Assembly (NCBI RefSeq): GCF_017355965.1
Contig: NZ_JAFIQW010000001.1
Coordinates: 558,001-622,000 of the forward strand
DNA length: 64,000 bases
Direction: 5' to 3'
Source: Desertivibrio insolitus
GTDB lineage: Bacteria > Actinomycetota > Actinomycetes > Actinomycetales > Microbacteriaceae
This document shows positions 54,652 to 61,744 of the stretch, piece by piece. Made by a program: the position numbers and the translations under genes. The first letter of the stretch is position 1, and each line of letters opens with the position of its first letter. The notes beneath the pieces are model-generated. The model saw nothing but the letters and a program-made list of their open reading frames with translations, ran no database searches and was not told the origin of the DNA.

Positions 54652-55674
54652 ATGACCTCGTCCAGCACCTCACCCGCTGTCGCTCCCGCGCCGGGCGCGA
54701 CGATGTCCGCCATCGTCCAGCGCGAGTACGGCACGGACGCGGCCGCCGTCCTGCGCCCGTCCACCGCCCCGGTGCCCTCCCCTGAGGCGAACCAGGTGCT
54801 CGTGCGGATCCACGCGACGAGCGTCGACCAGGGGACGTGGCACCTGATGGCCGGGCTCCCCTATCCCGTGCGCGCCGCCTTCCCCGGCATCCGGCGGCCT
54901 CGACGGCTGAATCCGGGCCTCCCGCTCGCCGGCACCGTCGTCGCGGTCGGCGAGGGGGTTCGCAACCTGCGGCCCGGCGACCGGGTCTTCGGCGAGGGCA
55001 GCTCGACCCTCGCGCAGTACGCCGTCGCCGATCGTCGCGCGATCGGCCTCATGCCCGCCGGGCTGTCGTTCCCGGATGCCGCCGCGGCCGCCGTGTCAGG
55101 CGTCACCGCGCTGCAGGCCGTGCGCGACCACGCGGGCGTCGCGGAGGGCGAGCGGGTGCTCGTGCTTGGCGCGGGCGGCGGCGTCGGATCGTACGCCGTG
55201 CAACTGGCCAAGGCCGCCGGTGCCTCCGTCACGGCCGTGTGCAGCACGGGCAAGGTCGAGGCCGTGCACACCCTCGGCCCGGACGAGGTGATCGACTACC
55301 GGCGGTCGGAGCCGACCGGCCGCTACGACGTGATCCTCGACACCGGCGGCATGCGTCCGCTGCCGGTGCTGCGGCGACTGCTCACCGAGCGTGGGCGGCT
55401 CGTCATCGTCGGCGGCGAGAACGGCGGCCGCTGGCTGGGCGGCAGTCAGCGGCAGGTGCTCGCCTCCCTGCTCTCGCCCTTCGTGCGCCAGTCGCTCGGC
55501 ACGTTCATGACGAAGAAGAGCGAGACCGACCTGGTGGAGCTCGGCGGGTTGCTCGAGCGCGGCGTTCTCCGGTCGCTCGTCGAGTCGAGTCATCCGCTCG
55601 CCGATGCGGCCGAGGCGATGAGGCGTCTGACCGACGGCGCCGCCGCGGGCAAGGTGGTCGTGACCGTCGACTGA
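54652..55674 (+). CDS. NAD(P)-dependent MDR dehydrogenase / reductase
   Basis: A 340-residue MDR enzyme. The GroES-like N domain contains VRIHATSVDQGTWHLM; the Rossmann motif LGAGGGVGSYAVQLAKAAGA lies near residue 175. No structural zinc Cys cluster. It is related to the MDR gene at 1012. Divergent TetR control suggests it handles a xenobiotic or quinone that also releases the repressor; that is inference. Confidence 0.9.
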   Translation: MTSSSTSPAVAPAPGATMSAIVQREYGTDAAAVLRPSTAPVPSPEANQVLVRIHATSVDQGTWHLMAGLPYPVRAAFPGIRRPRRLNPGLPLAGTVVAVGEGVRNLRPGDRVFGEGSSTLAQYAVADRRAIGLMPAGLSFPDAAAAAVSGVTALQAVRDHAGVAEGERVLVLGAGGGVGSYAVQLAKAAGASVTAVCSTGKVEAVHTLGPDEVIDYRRSEPTGRYDVILDTGGMRPLPVLRRLLTERGRLVIVGGENGGRWLGGSQRQVLASLLSPFVRQSLGTFMTKKSETDLVELGGLLERGVLRSLVESSHPLADAAEAMRRLTDGAAAGKVVVTVD

Positions 55675-55683
55675 TGGAGACGA

Positions 55684-55718
55684 GGAAGGGGCTGGACCGT
55701 CGCGGTCCAGCCCCTTCC
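55684..55718. terminator. Bidirectional terminator
   Basis: 16-bp perfect stem GGAAGGGGCTGGACCG/CGGTCCAGCCCCTTCC, 3-nt loop; between convergent reductase and rskA. Confidence 0.9.
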
Positions 55719-55733
55719 GTCGTGATGCGGGTT

Positions 55734-56552
55734 CTAGGCGGGGATTGCGACGACCGGGTCGGTGGTCGGGGTCTCCGAGCCGCCGGCGGGCTCGACCGTC
55801 ACGCCGACCGTGTCGCCCTCGGACAGCTCGCCGTCGAGCACGTACCAGCCATCGCCCGTGCCGGGCAGCTCGACGAGCCCTGCGGGCCGCGGGTCCCCGT
55901 CGGCGTCGATGTACCAGAGCTCGTACACCTTGTCGTTCGGCAGCTCGGTGAGGCCGTCGAAGACGACCGCACTGCGGTCGAGGTCGTGCGAGAACACGAG
56001 CGTGGCGCTGCCGCCGCCCGCGACATCCGCTGTTACGCGCTGCGCGTCGGGCGCGGCGTACAGCTCGGCGAGGCGGTCGGACGCCTGGTCCAACCCGTTG
56101 TCGTCGCTCACGAGCGCCGCACCCACGAAGCCGCCGCTCACGGCGAGCACGACGGCGGCGGCCGCGGCCCCGAGCAGCGCGACGGGGCGCTGGAACCAGC
56201 GCAGCCGCGCGGTCGCCGCGGCGGGTCCGGCCGGGGCGAGAAGCCGCTCCTGCTGCTCGGACGTGAGCGCCGCGGATGACTCGGGGGCCGGCGCCTCGAC
56301 GGGGTCCTGTGCGGGCAGCTGCGGCAGCGACGCGATCTTCGCGAGCACCGAGGCGCGCAGCTCGTCGGACGGCGTCACGGGCTCGACGGCCATCGCGAGG
56401 ATCGCGGCGGTCTCGCTGAGCTCGGCGACCTCGGCGCGGCTCGCGTCGTCGGCACCGGCGAGGTAGGCCTCGAAGGCCTTGCGCTCGTCGTCGTTGAGCG
56501 CGGACACCGAGTAGGCGCCGCTCGAGTTCATCTGGTCTTCCCGGCCGTTCAT
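55734..56552 (-). CDS. rskA: Anti-sigma-K factor RskA
   Basis: A 272-residue membrane anti-sigma factor. The cytosolic N-terminal anti-sigma domain (YSVSALNDDERKAFEAYLAG) is followed by a helix with ALLGAAAAAVVLAVSGGFVGAAL (near 150) and an extracellular RskA domain (VYELWYIDADGDPRPAGLV). It releases SigK when cleaved. ATGA overlap with sigK. Confidence 0.94.
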   Translation of the reverse strand: MNGREDQMNSSGAYSVSALNDDERKAFEAYLAGADDASRAEVAELSETAAILAMAVEPVTPSDELRASVLAKIASLPQLPAQDPVEAPAPESSAALTSEQQERLLAPAGPAAATARLRWFQRPVALLGAAAAAVVLAVSGGFVGAALVSDDNGLDQASDRLAELYAAPDAQRVTADVAGGGSATLVFSHDLDRSAVVFDGLTELPNDKVYELWYIDADGDPRPAGLVELPGTGDGWYVLDGELSEGDTVGVTVEPAGGSETPTTDPVVAIPA

Positions 56553-57142
56553 GAGGCCACTCCGAGTTCGTCGCGCAGACGGATCATGCCGTCGCGCAGT
56601 CGTGTCTTCACCGTGCCCACGGGCACGTTCAGCATGGCGGCGACTTCGCTGTGACTGAAGCCGCCGTAGTAGGCCAGCTGCACCGCCTGCCGCTGCAGTT
56701 CGGTGAGCCGGCCGAGTGCGCGCTGCACCCGCTCGTGCTCGATGCGGATCTCGACGCTCTCCGAGACCGAGTCGTACTCGGGCCGGAAGTCGCGGATGCC
56801 GACCTTGGTGTCGCGGTCGCGCCCGGCCTGGGCCGAGCGCACGCGATCGACGGCCCGGCGGTGCGCCATCGTGAGGATCCACGTCGAGGCGCCGCCCTTC
56901 GAGCGGTCGTAGCGCGTGGCGTTCTGCCAGATCTCGAGGAAGATCTCCTGCGTGACCTCTTCCGACTGAGCGTGATCGCGCAGCAGCCGCACGACGAGGC
57001 CCAGCACCCGGGGCGCGAGCCGGTCGTACAGTTCGGCGAACGCCTCGCGGTCACCGTTGGCGACCTGGGCAAGAAGCTCCTCGGCCGTCACGGGAGCGTC
57101 GGCGTCGTAGAGCTCGCTCTCTCGTGACACGAGCTTAAGCAT
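56549..57142 (-). CDS. sigK: ECF RNA polymerase sigma factor SigK
   Basis: A 197-residue ECF sigma: region 2 (REAFAELYDRLAPRVLGLVVRLL, EVTQEIFLEIWQNATRYD) and region 4 (LTELQRQAVQLAYYGGFSHSEVAAMLNVPVGTVKTRLRDG). Paired with RskA as in mycobacteria. The promoter region is the structured stretch described at 57143. Confidence 0.94.
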   Translation of the reverse strand: MLKLVSRESELYDADAPVTAEELLAQVANGDREAFAELYDRLAPRVLGLVVRLLRDHAQSEEVTQEIFLEIWQNATRYDRSKGGASTWILTMAHRRAVDRVRSAQAGRDRDTKVGIRDFRPEYDSVSESVEIRIEHERVQRALGRLTELQRQAVQLAYYGGFSHSEVAAMLNVPVGTVKTRLRDGMIRLRDELGVAS

Positions 57143-57508
57143 AGGTGCCCCCGTCGCTGGGGCCCGTGACCCGGGGAAGGTCTGCCGGGCGGATGACCGT
57201 GCGTCTCTGCGGGGGGAGCATCTGGGACGGTCGGAGACCTGCGTCCCGCAGAGGAATCAGTGATCCGCCCGGCAGACGCCGTTCACCCCTGCGGGTGGTT
57301 CGGAGAGCCGGGGGCTGAAGCATGATCATGATTCGGAGCAGGTGGCCAGCAGGTTTGCCCGCCGGCCACCGCGCCCGAAGTCAGCACCGGACCGCAGAAC
57401 GCCTCTCGGCGCGAGGCCGCTCGTAGCGGCTGATTTTGGAGCCCGGGGTTACTGCGGCCCGGCGTTCTCCAGTCTAACGAGACCCCGGAGCCGAACCTCC
57501 GAGCGGGC
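57143..57508. other. 366-bp gap upstream of sigK with a large inverted repeat
   Basis: Contains GTCTGCCGGGCGGAT (57180) and its exact complement ATCCGCCCGGCAGAC (57263-57277), enclosing CTCTGCGGG/CCCGCAGAG (57205/57245) and GGTC-GGA-GACC. Also CATGATCATG at 57331. No gene; probably the sigK leader or a structured RNA. Confidence 0.6.
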
Positions 57509-58141
57509 TCATTCCAGGCTGCCCGTTCGCCACAGGCGAGCGCAGCTTGCGAGGTCGGCGCCGAACTGCTCCAACCGCAGCGCGCGCCGGGTCAGCGTGC
57601 TCGAGCGCTCGCTCTCGGTCGGCTCGAGGTCGTCCGCGACCGAGGTGCAGCCGGCGGATGTCACGCGGCAGAAGGCCGACGCGCGTTCGAGCGCGACCGC
57701 GAAGTCGCCACGGAAGACGCCGTGCAGGATGTCGTTCGCGAGGCCGATGATCTCGTCGGGCCCGGTCGGCATCGAGGCGCCGGCGACGAGGGGGTCGATG
57801 GTGCGCAGCACCTCGGAGCCGCGCTGGAAGTAGAAGGCGGTGCCCGAGGCATCCGTCGTGATGAAGCTGCGGAGCAGATAGATGCGCCAGAGCGCGCCGG
57901 GCAGGCTCGTCGCCGGCGAGCGCGCCCAGAGTTCGGCGACCGCGTCGATGCCGTGCTCGTCGGTGTAAGCCACGACGCGCTGCAGCACCTCGGGGTCGTC
58001 GGTGGCGCGCACCCGCATCAGCAGGGCGCTCGCGGTGTCGTGCGCGGCGCGGCTGATCGTGGCCGGATCCTCACCGCCCTCGTACTTGTTCTCGAAGATC
58101 TCGCCGGGCAGCCGCACGGGGCGGTGGAACTCGTCGGTCAC
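57509..58141 (-). CDS. Conserved actinobacterial hypothetical protein (210 aa)
   Basis: A soluble helical protein with LPGEIFENKYEGGEDPATISRAAHDTASALL, WRIYLLRSFITTDASGTAFYFQRG and FRGDFAVALERASAFCRVTSAGC. I recognise it only as a conserved protein in Microbacteriaceae. The GTG at 58141 is chosen because TACCGT lies 7 nt upstream (leaderless pattern) and leaves room for the divergent hydrolase promoter. No function assigned. Confidence 0.75.
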   Translation of the reverse strand: MTDEFHRPVRLPGEIFENKYEGGEDPATISRAAHDTASALLMRVRATDDPEVLQRVVAYTDEHGIDAVAELWARSPATSLPGALWRIYLLRSFITTDASGTAFYFQRGSEVLRTIDPLVAGASMPTGPDEIIGLANDILHGVFRGDFAVALERASAFCRVTSAGCTSVADDLEPTESERSSTLTRRALRLEQFGADLASCARLWRTGSLE

Positions 58142-58184
58142 CCGCTCAACGGTACGCCTCTCCCCCGATAACATCGCGAGCACG

Positions 58185-59039
58185 ATGACGTACACCGAGC
58201 CCTCCGAGCAGCCCGTTCCCACGTCGCACGGCGAGGTGCGCGTCCGCCTCTACCCGGCGCAGTCCCCGACGGGCGTCGCGCTCGTCTGGGCCCACGGCGG
58301 GGGCTTCGCCTACGGCGACCTCGACATGCCCGAGGCCGACTGGGTCGCCCGCAGCCTCGCCGAGCGCGGCATCGCGGTGGCATCCGTCGACTACGCGCTC
58401 TCCCCAGAGATCGACCGCTTCGACCCGCAGCCGACGTCGGATAAGTCGGCGATCCGCTTCCCCGTGGCGTCGGAGCAGCTCTCGGACGTCTTCGAGTGGT
58501 TCGCGACGCACCCCGACGTGCTCGGCGCCTCGTCGCTGTCGCTCGGCGGCGCGAGCGCGGGCGGCAACCTCGCGACCGGCGCCGCGCTGCGGCTCGTCGA
58601 CCAGGGCCGGCCCGCGCCCGCGACGCTCCTGCTCGCCTACCCGGTCGAGCACGCGGTACTGCCCGAGCCGTCGTCGCACCTCGCGGCGCTCGCGGTCGAC
58701 CTGCCGCCGGAGGCGCGGTTCCTGCCCGACCAGGTGCGCGTGATGAACCTCAACTACGTGGGCGACGAAGCCCTGCTCGGCGAGCGCTACGCCTTCCCGG
58801 CCGGACACGACGTCGCGGGGCTGCCGCCCACCTTCATCCTGAACTCGGATGCCGACGACCTGCGCTCCTCCTCGGAGGCGTTCGCCGCCGACCTGACCCG
58901 TGCAGCCGTCGACGTGCTCGTGGTGCGCGAGCCCGGCACCATCCACGGGCACCTGAACACGCCGGAGCACCCGGGCGCCGTGCGGAGCATCGAGCGGATG
59001 GCGGCGTGGCTGCGGGCGGAGGCGCTGCTCGGGTTGTGA
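58185..59039 (+). CDS. Alpha/beta hydrolase (HSL-like esterase)
   Basis: A 284-residue hydrolase with the oxyanion motif AHGGGFAYG (residue 38), nucleophile Ser in LGGASAGGNLA (near 130), catalytic Asp in LNSDADDLR and His in GTIHGHLN. It belongs to the hormone-sensitive-lipase type. Substrate is probably a short-chain ester or lactone; not determinable. Divergent from the 210-aa protein with a 43-bp gap. Confidence 0.92.
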   Translation: MTYTEPSEQPVPTSHGEVRVRLYPAQSPTGVALVWAHGGGFAYGDLDMPEADWVARSLAERGIAVASVDYALSPEIDRFDPQPTSDKSAIRFPVASEQLSDVFEWFATHPDVLGASSLSLGGASAGGNLATGAALRLVDQGRPAPATLLLAYPVEHAVLPEPSSHLAALAVDLPPEARFLPDQVRVMNLNYVGDEALLGERYAFPAGHDVAGLPPTFILNSDADDLRSSSEAFAADLTRAAVDVLVVREPGTIHGHLNTPEHPGAVRSIERMAAWLRAEALLGL

Positions 59040-59124
59040 GGGCGCGGGTCTGCTGCGGCACCTACGGCGCCGCGGGGCCACTCGGCGGCCGGGCCCCCGC
59101 TCCTCCGCGGCGCGTCAGCGCAAC

Positions 59125-59183
59125 TCATGAACGAGCGGGCGACACGCCGTCCCCGCACGGCGCGCCATCCCCGTTCCTCATGA
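59125..59183. repeat. Imperfect palindromic element, possible four-box relative
   Basis: TCATGA at 59125 and 59178 frame CGCCGT (59145) and ACGGCG (59157), steps 20, 12, 21. Overall size and symmetry are near those of the four-box elements. Confidence 0.45.
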
Positions 59184-59239
59184 CTTCGGCAGGCGCCGAT
59201 CGCCAGGCAGGTCGGCGTCGGCGCGGTACCGTTGAGGGC

Positions 59240-59312
59240 GGGCCTCTAGCTCAGTCGGTAGAGCAGCGGACTTTTAATCCGTAGGTCGTGGGTTCGAGCC
59301 CCACGGGGCCCA
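59240..59312 (+). tRNA. tRNA-Lys (anticodon TTT)
   Basis: Full cloverleaf: acceptor GGGCCTC/GGGGCCC, D-arm GCTC/GAGC, anticodon loop CTTTTAA, T-arm GTGGG-TTCGAGC-CCCAC. TACCGT at 59227 is a likely -10. CCA is not encoded. Confidence 0.95.
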
Positions 59313-59446
59313 CCGTCACCTCCACCCCCACCCCTCGTTCTGCGGGCATCGTGGACGCGCGTCCATGGTGAGCCCGTCGGTGGATTCCACTAGCGTGCCG
59401 CTACCGCCATCCTGGCGGGCCACCCTAGAGGAAGAAACACACCCGA

Positions 59447-60451
59447 ATGAAGCAGAAACTGGGCGTCGCCGCAGCCGCCATCGCCGTCGGCCTGGCACTC
59501 GCGCCCGCGGCGCCGGCCGTCGCCGCCACCACCGCCACCATCGAGGTGCCGACCGACTTCGTGCCGGACCGGTCGGACACCCGCGCGACCGGGCACTACG
59601 AGGTCGTGGGCACGGGCCTGCGCCTGTGGACAGAAGGCTCCGCCAGCTCCGACAAGGTCGCCGAGTACGTCGCAACCAACACTGCACTCACCGCCGTCGG
59701 CGAGCCGACCCTCGAGTACAGCAACACCTCGGGCGGAGTTCCGGGCTTCCAGCTCGTCGTCGACTTCGACGCAGACGGCAACGACGACGGCATCCTTATC
59801 GGCGAGCCCGGTGTCTACGGCAACGACTGGTGGCTGAACAACGCCGCCGAGGAGTTCGTGAAGGACGGCGCCCCTTCGCACACCGGCGGGTACGGCAGTG
59901 CCAATCACGGCACCCTCGACCAGTGGCGCACCGCCTTCCCCGAGGCGAAGGTCATTGCCTTCGGCTTCTCGCTCGGCTCAGGCGTGAAGGGTGACGGCAT
60001 CCTCAACGCCATCAACTTCGCGGGTACGCGCTACACCTTCCGTGCACCCGCGGCCGTCGTCCCGGCGGTTCCCTCGGCGGAGGCCGACATCAGCTGCGGC
60101 AAGGTCGAGCTGACGCTCGGCAACGTCACCGCTCAGCCGGGCACGACCGTAAACGAGGCGGCTTCCTTCCAGTTCGTCGTCGACGACCAGCCCGCCGGTT
60201 CGGCAGACATCGCGGCAGACGGCACGGCGAGCAAGGTCTTCGAATTCGCAGAAGACACCGGCACCCACGCGGTCAGCGTGCTGAGCGGAGGCGCAGTCAT
60301 TCTGTCCTTCGCCGTCGAGTCCGATTGCCTCCCCACCGTGCTCAAGAGCAAGGACGAGTGCAAGCAGGACGGTTGGAAGACCAGCACCGCGCCCGTCTTC
60401 AAGAACCAGGGCGAGTGCGTGAGCTCGTTCGCCTCGGCGAAGAAGAGCTGA
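59447..60451 (+). CDS. Secreted protein with C-terminal Cys motif (334 aa)
   Basis: An exported protein with a classic signal peptide (KQKLGVAAAAIAVGLALAPAAPAVAA, cut near residue 27). The body (30-200) is beta-rich with Trp- and Gly-rich patches (YGNDWWLNNAA, HTGGYGSANHGTLDQW). The C-terminus holds DECKQDGWKTSTAPVFKNQG with Cys at both ends, a motif seen at the end of many secreted bacterial proteins of unknown role. SD GAGGAAG precedes the ATG. No enzyme residues recognised. Confidence 0.8.
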   Translation: MKQKLGVAAAAIAVGLALAPAAPAVAATTATIEVPTDFVPDRSDTRATGHYEVVGTGLRLWTEGSASSDKVAEYVATNTALTAVGEPTLEYSNTSGGVPGFQLVVDFDADGNDDGILIGEPGVYGNDWWLNNAAEEFVKDGAPSHTGGYGSANHGTLDQWRTAFPEAKVIAFGFSLGSGVKGDGILNAINFAGTRYTFRAPAAVVPAVPSAEADISCGKVELTLGNVTAQPGTTVNEAASFQFVVDDQPAGSADIAADGTASKVFEFAEDTGTHAVSVLSGGAVILSFAVESDCLPTVLKSKDECKQDGWKTSTAPVFKNQGECVSSFASAKKS

Positions 60452-60468
60452 TCGACCGATCACCGTGG

Positions 60469-60494
60469 AGGGCGTCGCCGAGAGGCGGCGCCCT
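60469..60494. terminator. Bidirectional terminator
   Basis: 11-bp stem AGGGCGTCGCC/GGCGGCGCCCT (one wobble), loop GAGA, between convergent genes. Confidence 0.7.
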
Positions 60495-60501
60495 TCGTCG
60501 T

Positions 60502-61650
60502 TCAGGCGGTGGTCAGAGGTGCGCTCTTCGTCGCGACCACGGGTGCGAACGGCATCCGGGCGTCTCCGCTCCAACGATGCAGCGTGACGTCGCTCGTCTG
60601 CAAGCCCTCACGGACGGATGACTCGGACAGGTAGAACAGCCCCTCGCCGACCGCCGCGATGCCGACGTCCGCGTGCTGGTACCAGCCTCGGACGCCCGTG
60701 TTCTCGTCCCACAGGCCGTCGTCGGCGAGCGCCAGGGTCAGCCCCAGTTCGCCGCCGAGTCCGGCGAGCGGGCCGAGGGTCGGAAGCGCCGCGGCGTCGA
60801 CCGCGAAGAGGGTGAAGTTCGGGAAGTCCGGCTTCTCCCCCGCGTAGACGCCGAGGAACCAGCGCTCGGCGTGGGCGTCGAACTCGAGGTTCTGCACGCC
60901 GAAGCGGGTGTTGCCGGTGCGCACGAAGTACTTGCCGTCCGGATGACTCGGGCCGCTGCGGTGCGGGTCGAGCTCGTTCAGCGGGCGGGCGAGGTGCTCC
61001 CACCAGTCGTCCGTCGCGTACTGGAGCAGCACCTGGTGGTCGTTGTCGTCGCGGGCGAGGTCGGAGAACACGCCATAGGCGACGGTGAGGAGGAGCGGTC
61101 CGTCGGTGGAGCCGAAGCGAGGGCCGAAGGCGATGCCGTCGATGCCGCTGCAGCCGTAGCGGTGGCGGAGGGGTGAAGTGTCCGCGAGGGTGCTGAGGCC
61201 CCGATACGCGCCTTCGGCGCTACTCGACCGCCGAGAGTCGGCGCTACCCGACGCAAGGGACGGCTGCGCCGCGACCGCCGAGCTCCACGTGTAATCGGCC
61301 ACCACCTCCGCGAGGTGCACCGTCCGCACGACGGATGCGTCCACGGCGAGCAGTCCCTCGCGGTCGATCGCGTCGACGTCGAAGATCGCCACGTAGAACG
61401 CGGCCGCCGCCTTGTACTCGAGCGATCCGTAGAGCCGGCGCGCGACGGGGTCGAACGTGATGTCGCCCAGGTGTCCGGAAAGGCCGCCGACGGTCCCGAG
61501 CAGGGTGCCGTCGAGGGCGGTCTTCACGAGCAGCGTCGTGAACGAGTAGTAGACGTGGCCGCGGTCGAGGTCGACGGCGACGCCCTGCACGTGACTGGTG
61601 GGCCACCGGCCCCCGTTGAGGCGGAGCGGTAGATCGGCGAGGAACTGCAT
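60502..61650 (-). CDS. Beta-propeller-like protein interrupted in frame by a dispersed repeat
   Basis: A 382-residue cytosolic protein with blade-like segments (VQGVAVDLDRGHVYYSFTTLL, LGDITFDPVARRLYG, VQNLEFDAHAERWFLGVY, ADVGIAAVGEGLFYLSES) and no signal peptide. Family unknown to me. About residues 133-165 (SGSADSRRSSSAEGAYRGL) are encoded by the CTACTCGACCGCCGAG dispersed repeat, so this loop looks like an in-frame insertion of the repeat that left the reading frame open. The function is unknown. Confidence 0.75.
   Translation of the reverse strand: MQFLADLPLRLNGGRWPTSHVQGVAVDLDRGHVYYSFTTLLVKTALDGTLLGTVGGLSGHLGDITFDPVARRLYGSLEYKAAAAFYVAIFDVDAIDREGLLAVDASVVRTVHLAEVVADYTWSSAVAAQPSLASGSADSRRSSSAEGAYRGLSTLADTSPLRHRYGCSGIDGIAFGPRFGSTDGPLLLTVAYGVFSDLARDDNDHQVLLQYATDDWWEHLARPLNELDPHRSGPSHPDGKYFVRTGNTRFGVQNLEFDAHAERWFLGVYAGEKPDFPNFTLFAVDAAALPTLGPLAGLGGELGLTLALADDGLWDENTGVRGWYQHADVGIAAVGEGLFYLSESSVREGLQTSDVTLHRWSGDARMPFAPVVATKSAPLTTA
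61199..61237. repeat. Dispersed repeat copy E4, inside a gene
   Basis: CCCCGATACGCGCCTTCGGCG and CTACTCGACCGCCGAGAG, within the propeller-like gene. A weaker second unit follows at about 61255-61290 (GCTGCGCCGCGACCGCCGAG). Confidence 0.65.
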
Positions 61651-61718
61651 CGCCGCCCAGCCCAGCCGCGCCGGGAGAACTCCGCGTCGCGCCCGGGTTG
61701 CCCGCGGGCGAACAGCAC

Positions 61719-61740
61719 CGGTCGGCTGGGTTGCCGACCG
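61719..61740. terminator. Hairpin after the PBP gene
   Basis: Stem CGGTCGG/CCGACCG with an 8-nt loop, immediately after the PBP stop on the minus strand; weak terminator candidate. Confidence 0.5.
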
Positions 61741-61744
61741 TCAG

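Noticed and set aside
57280-57290. GTTCACCCCTG near sigK considered as a PHO box
   Set aside because: Only a single 11-nt unit, wrong strand relative to sigK and no repeat.
61661-61730. CCCAGCCG...CGGCTGGG region considered as another four-box element
   Set aside because: Box steps are 29-15-18, not symmetric, so it does not meet the pattern.
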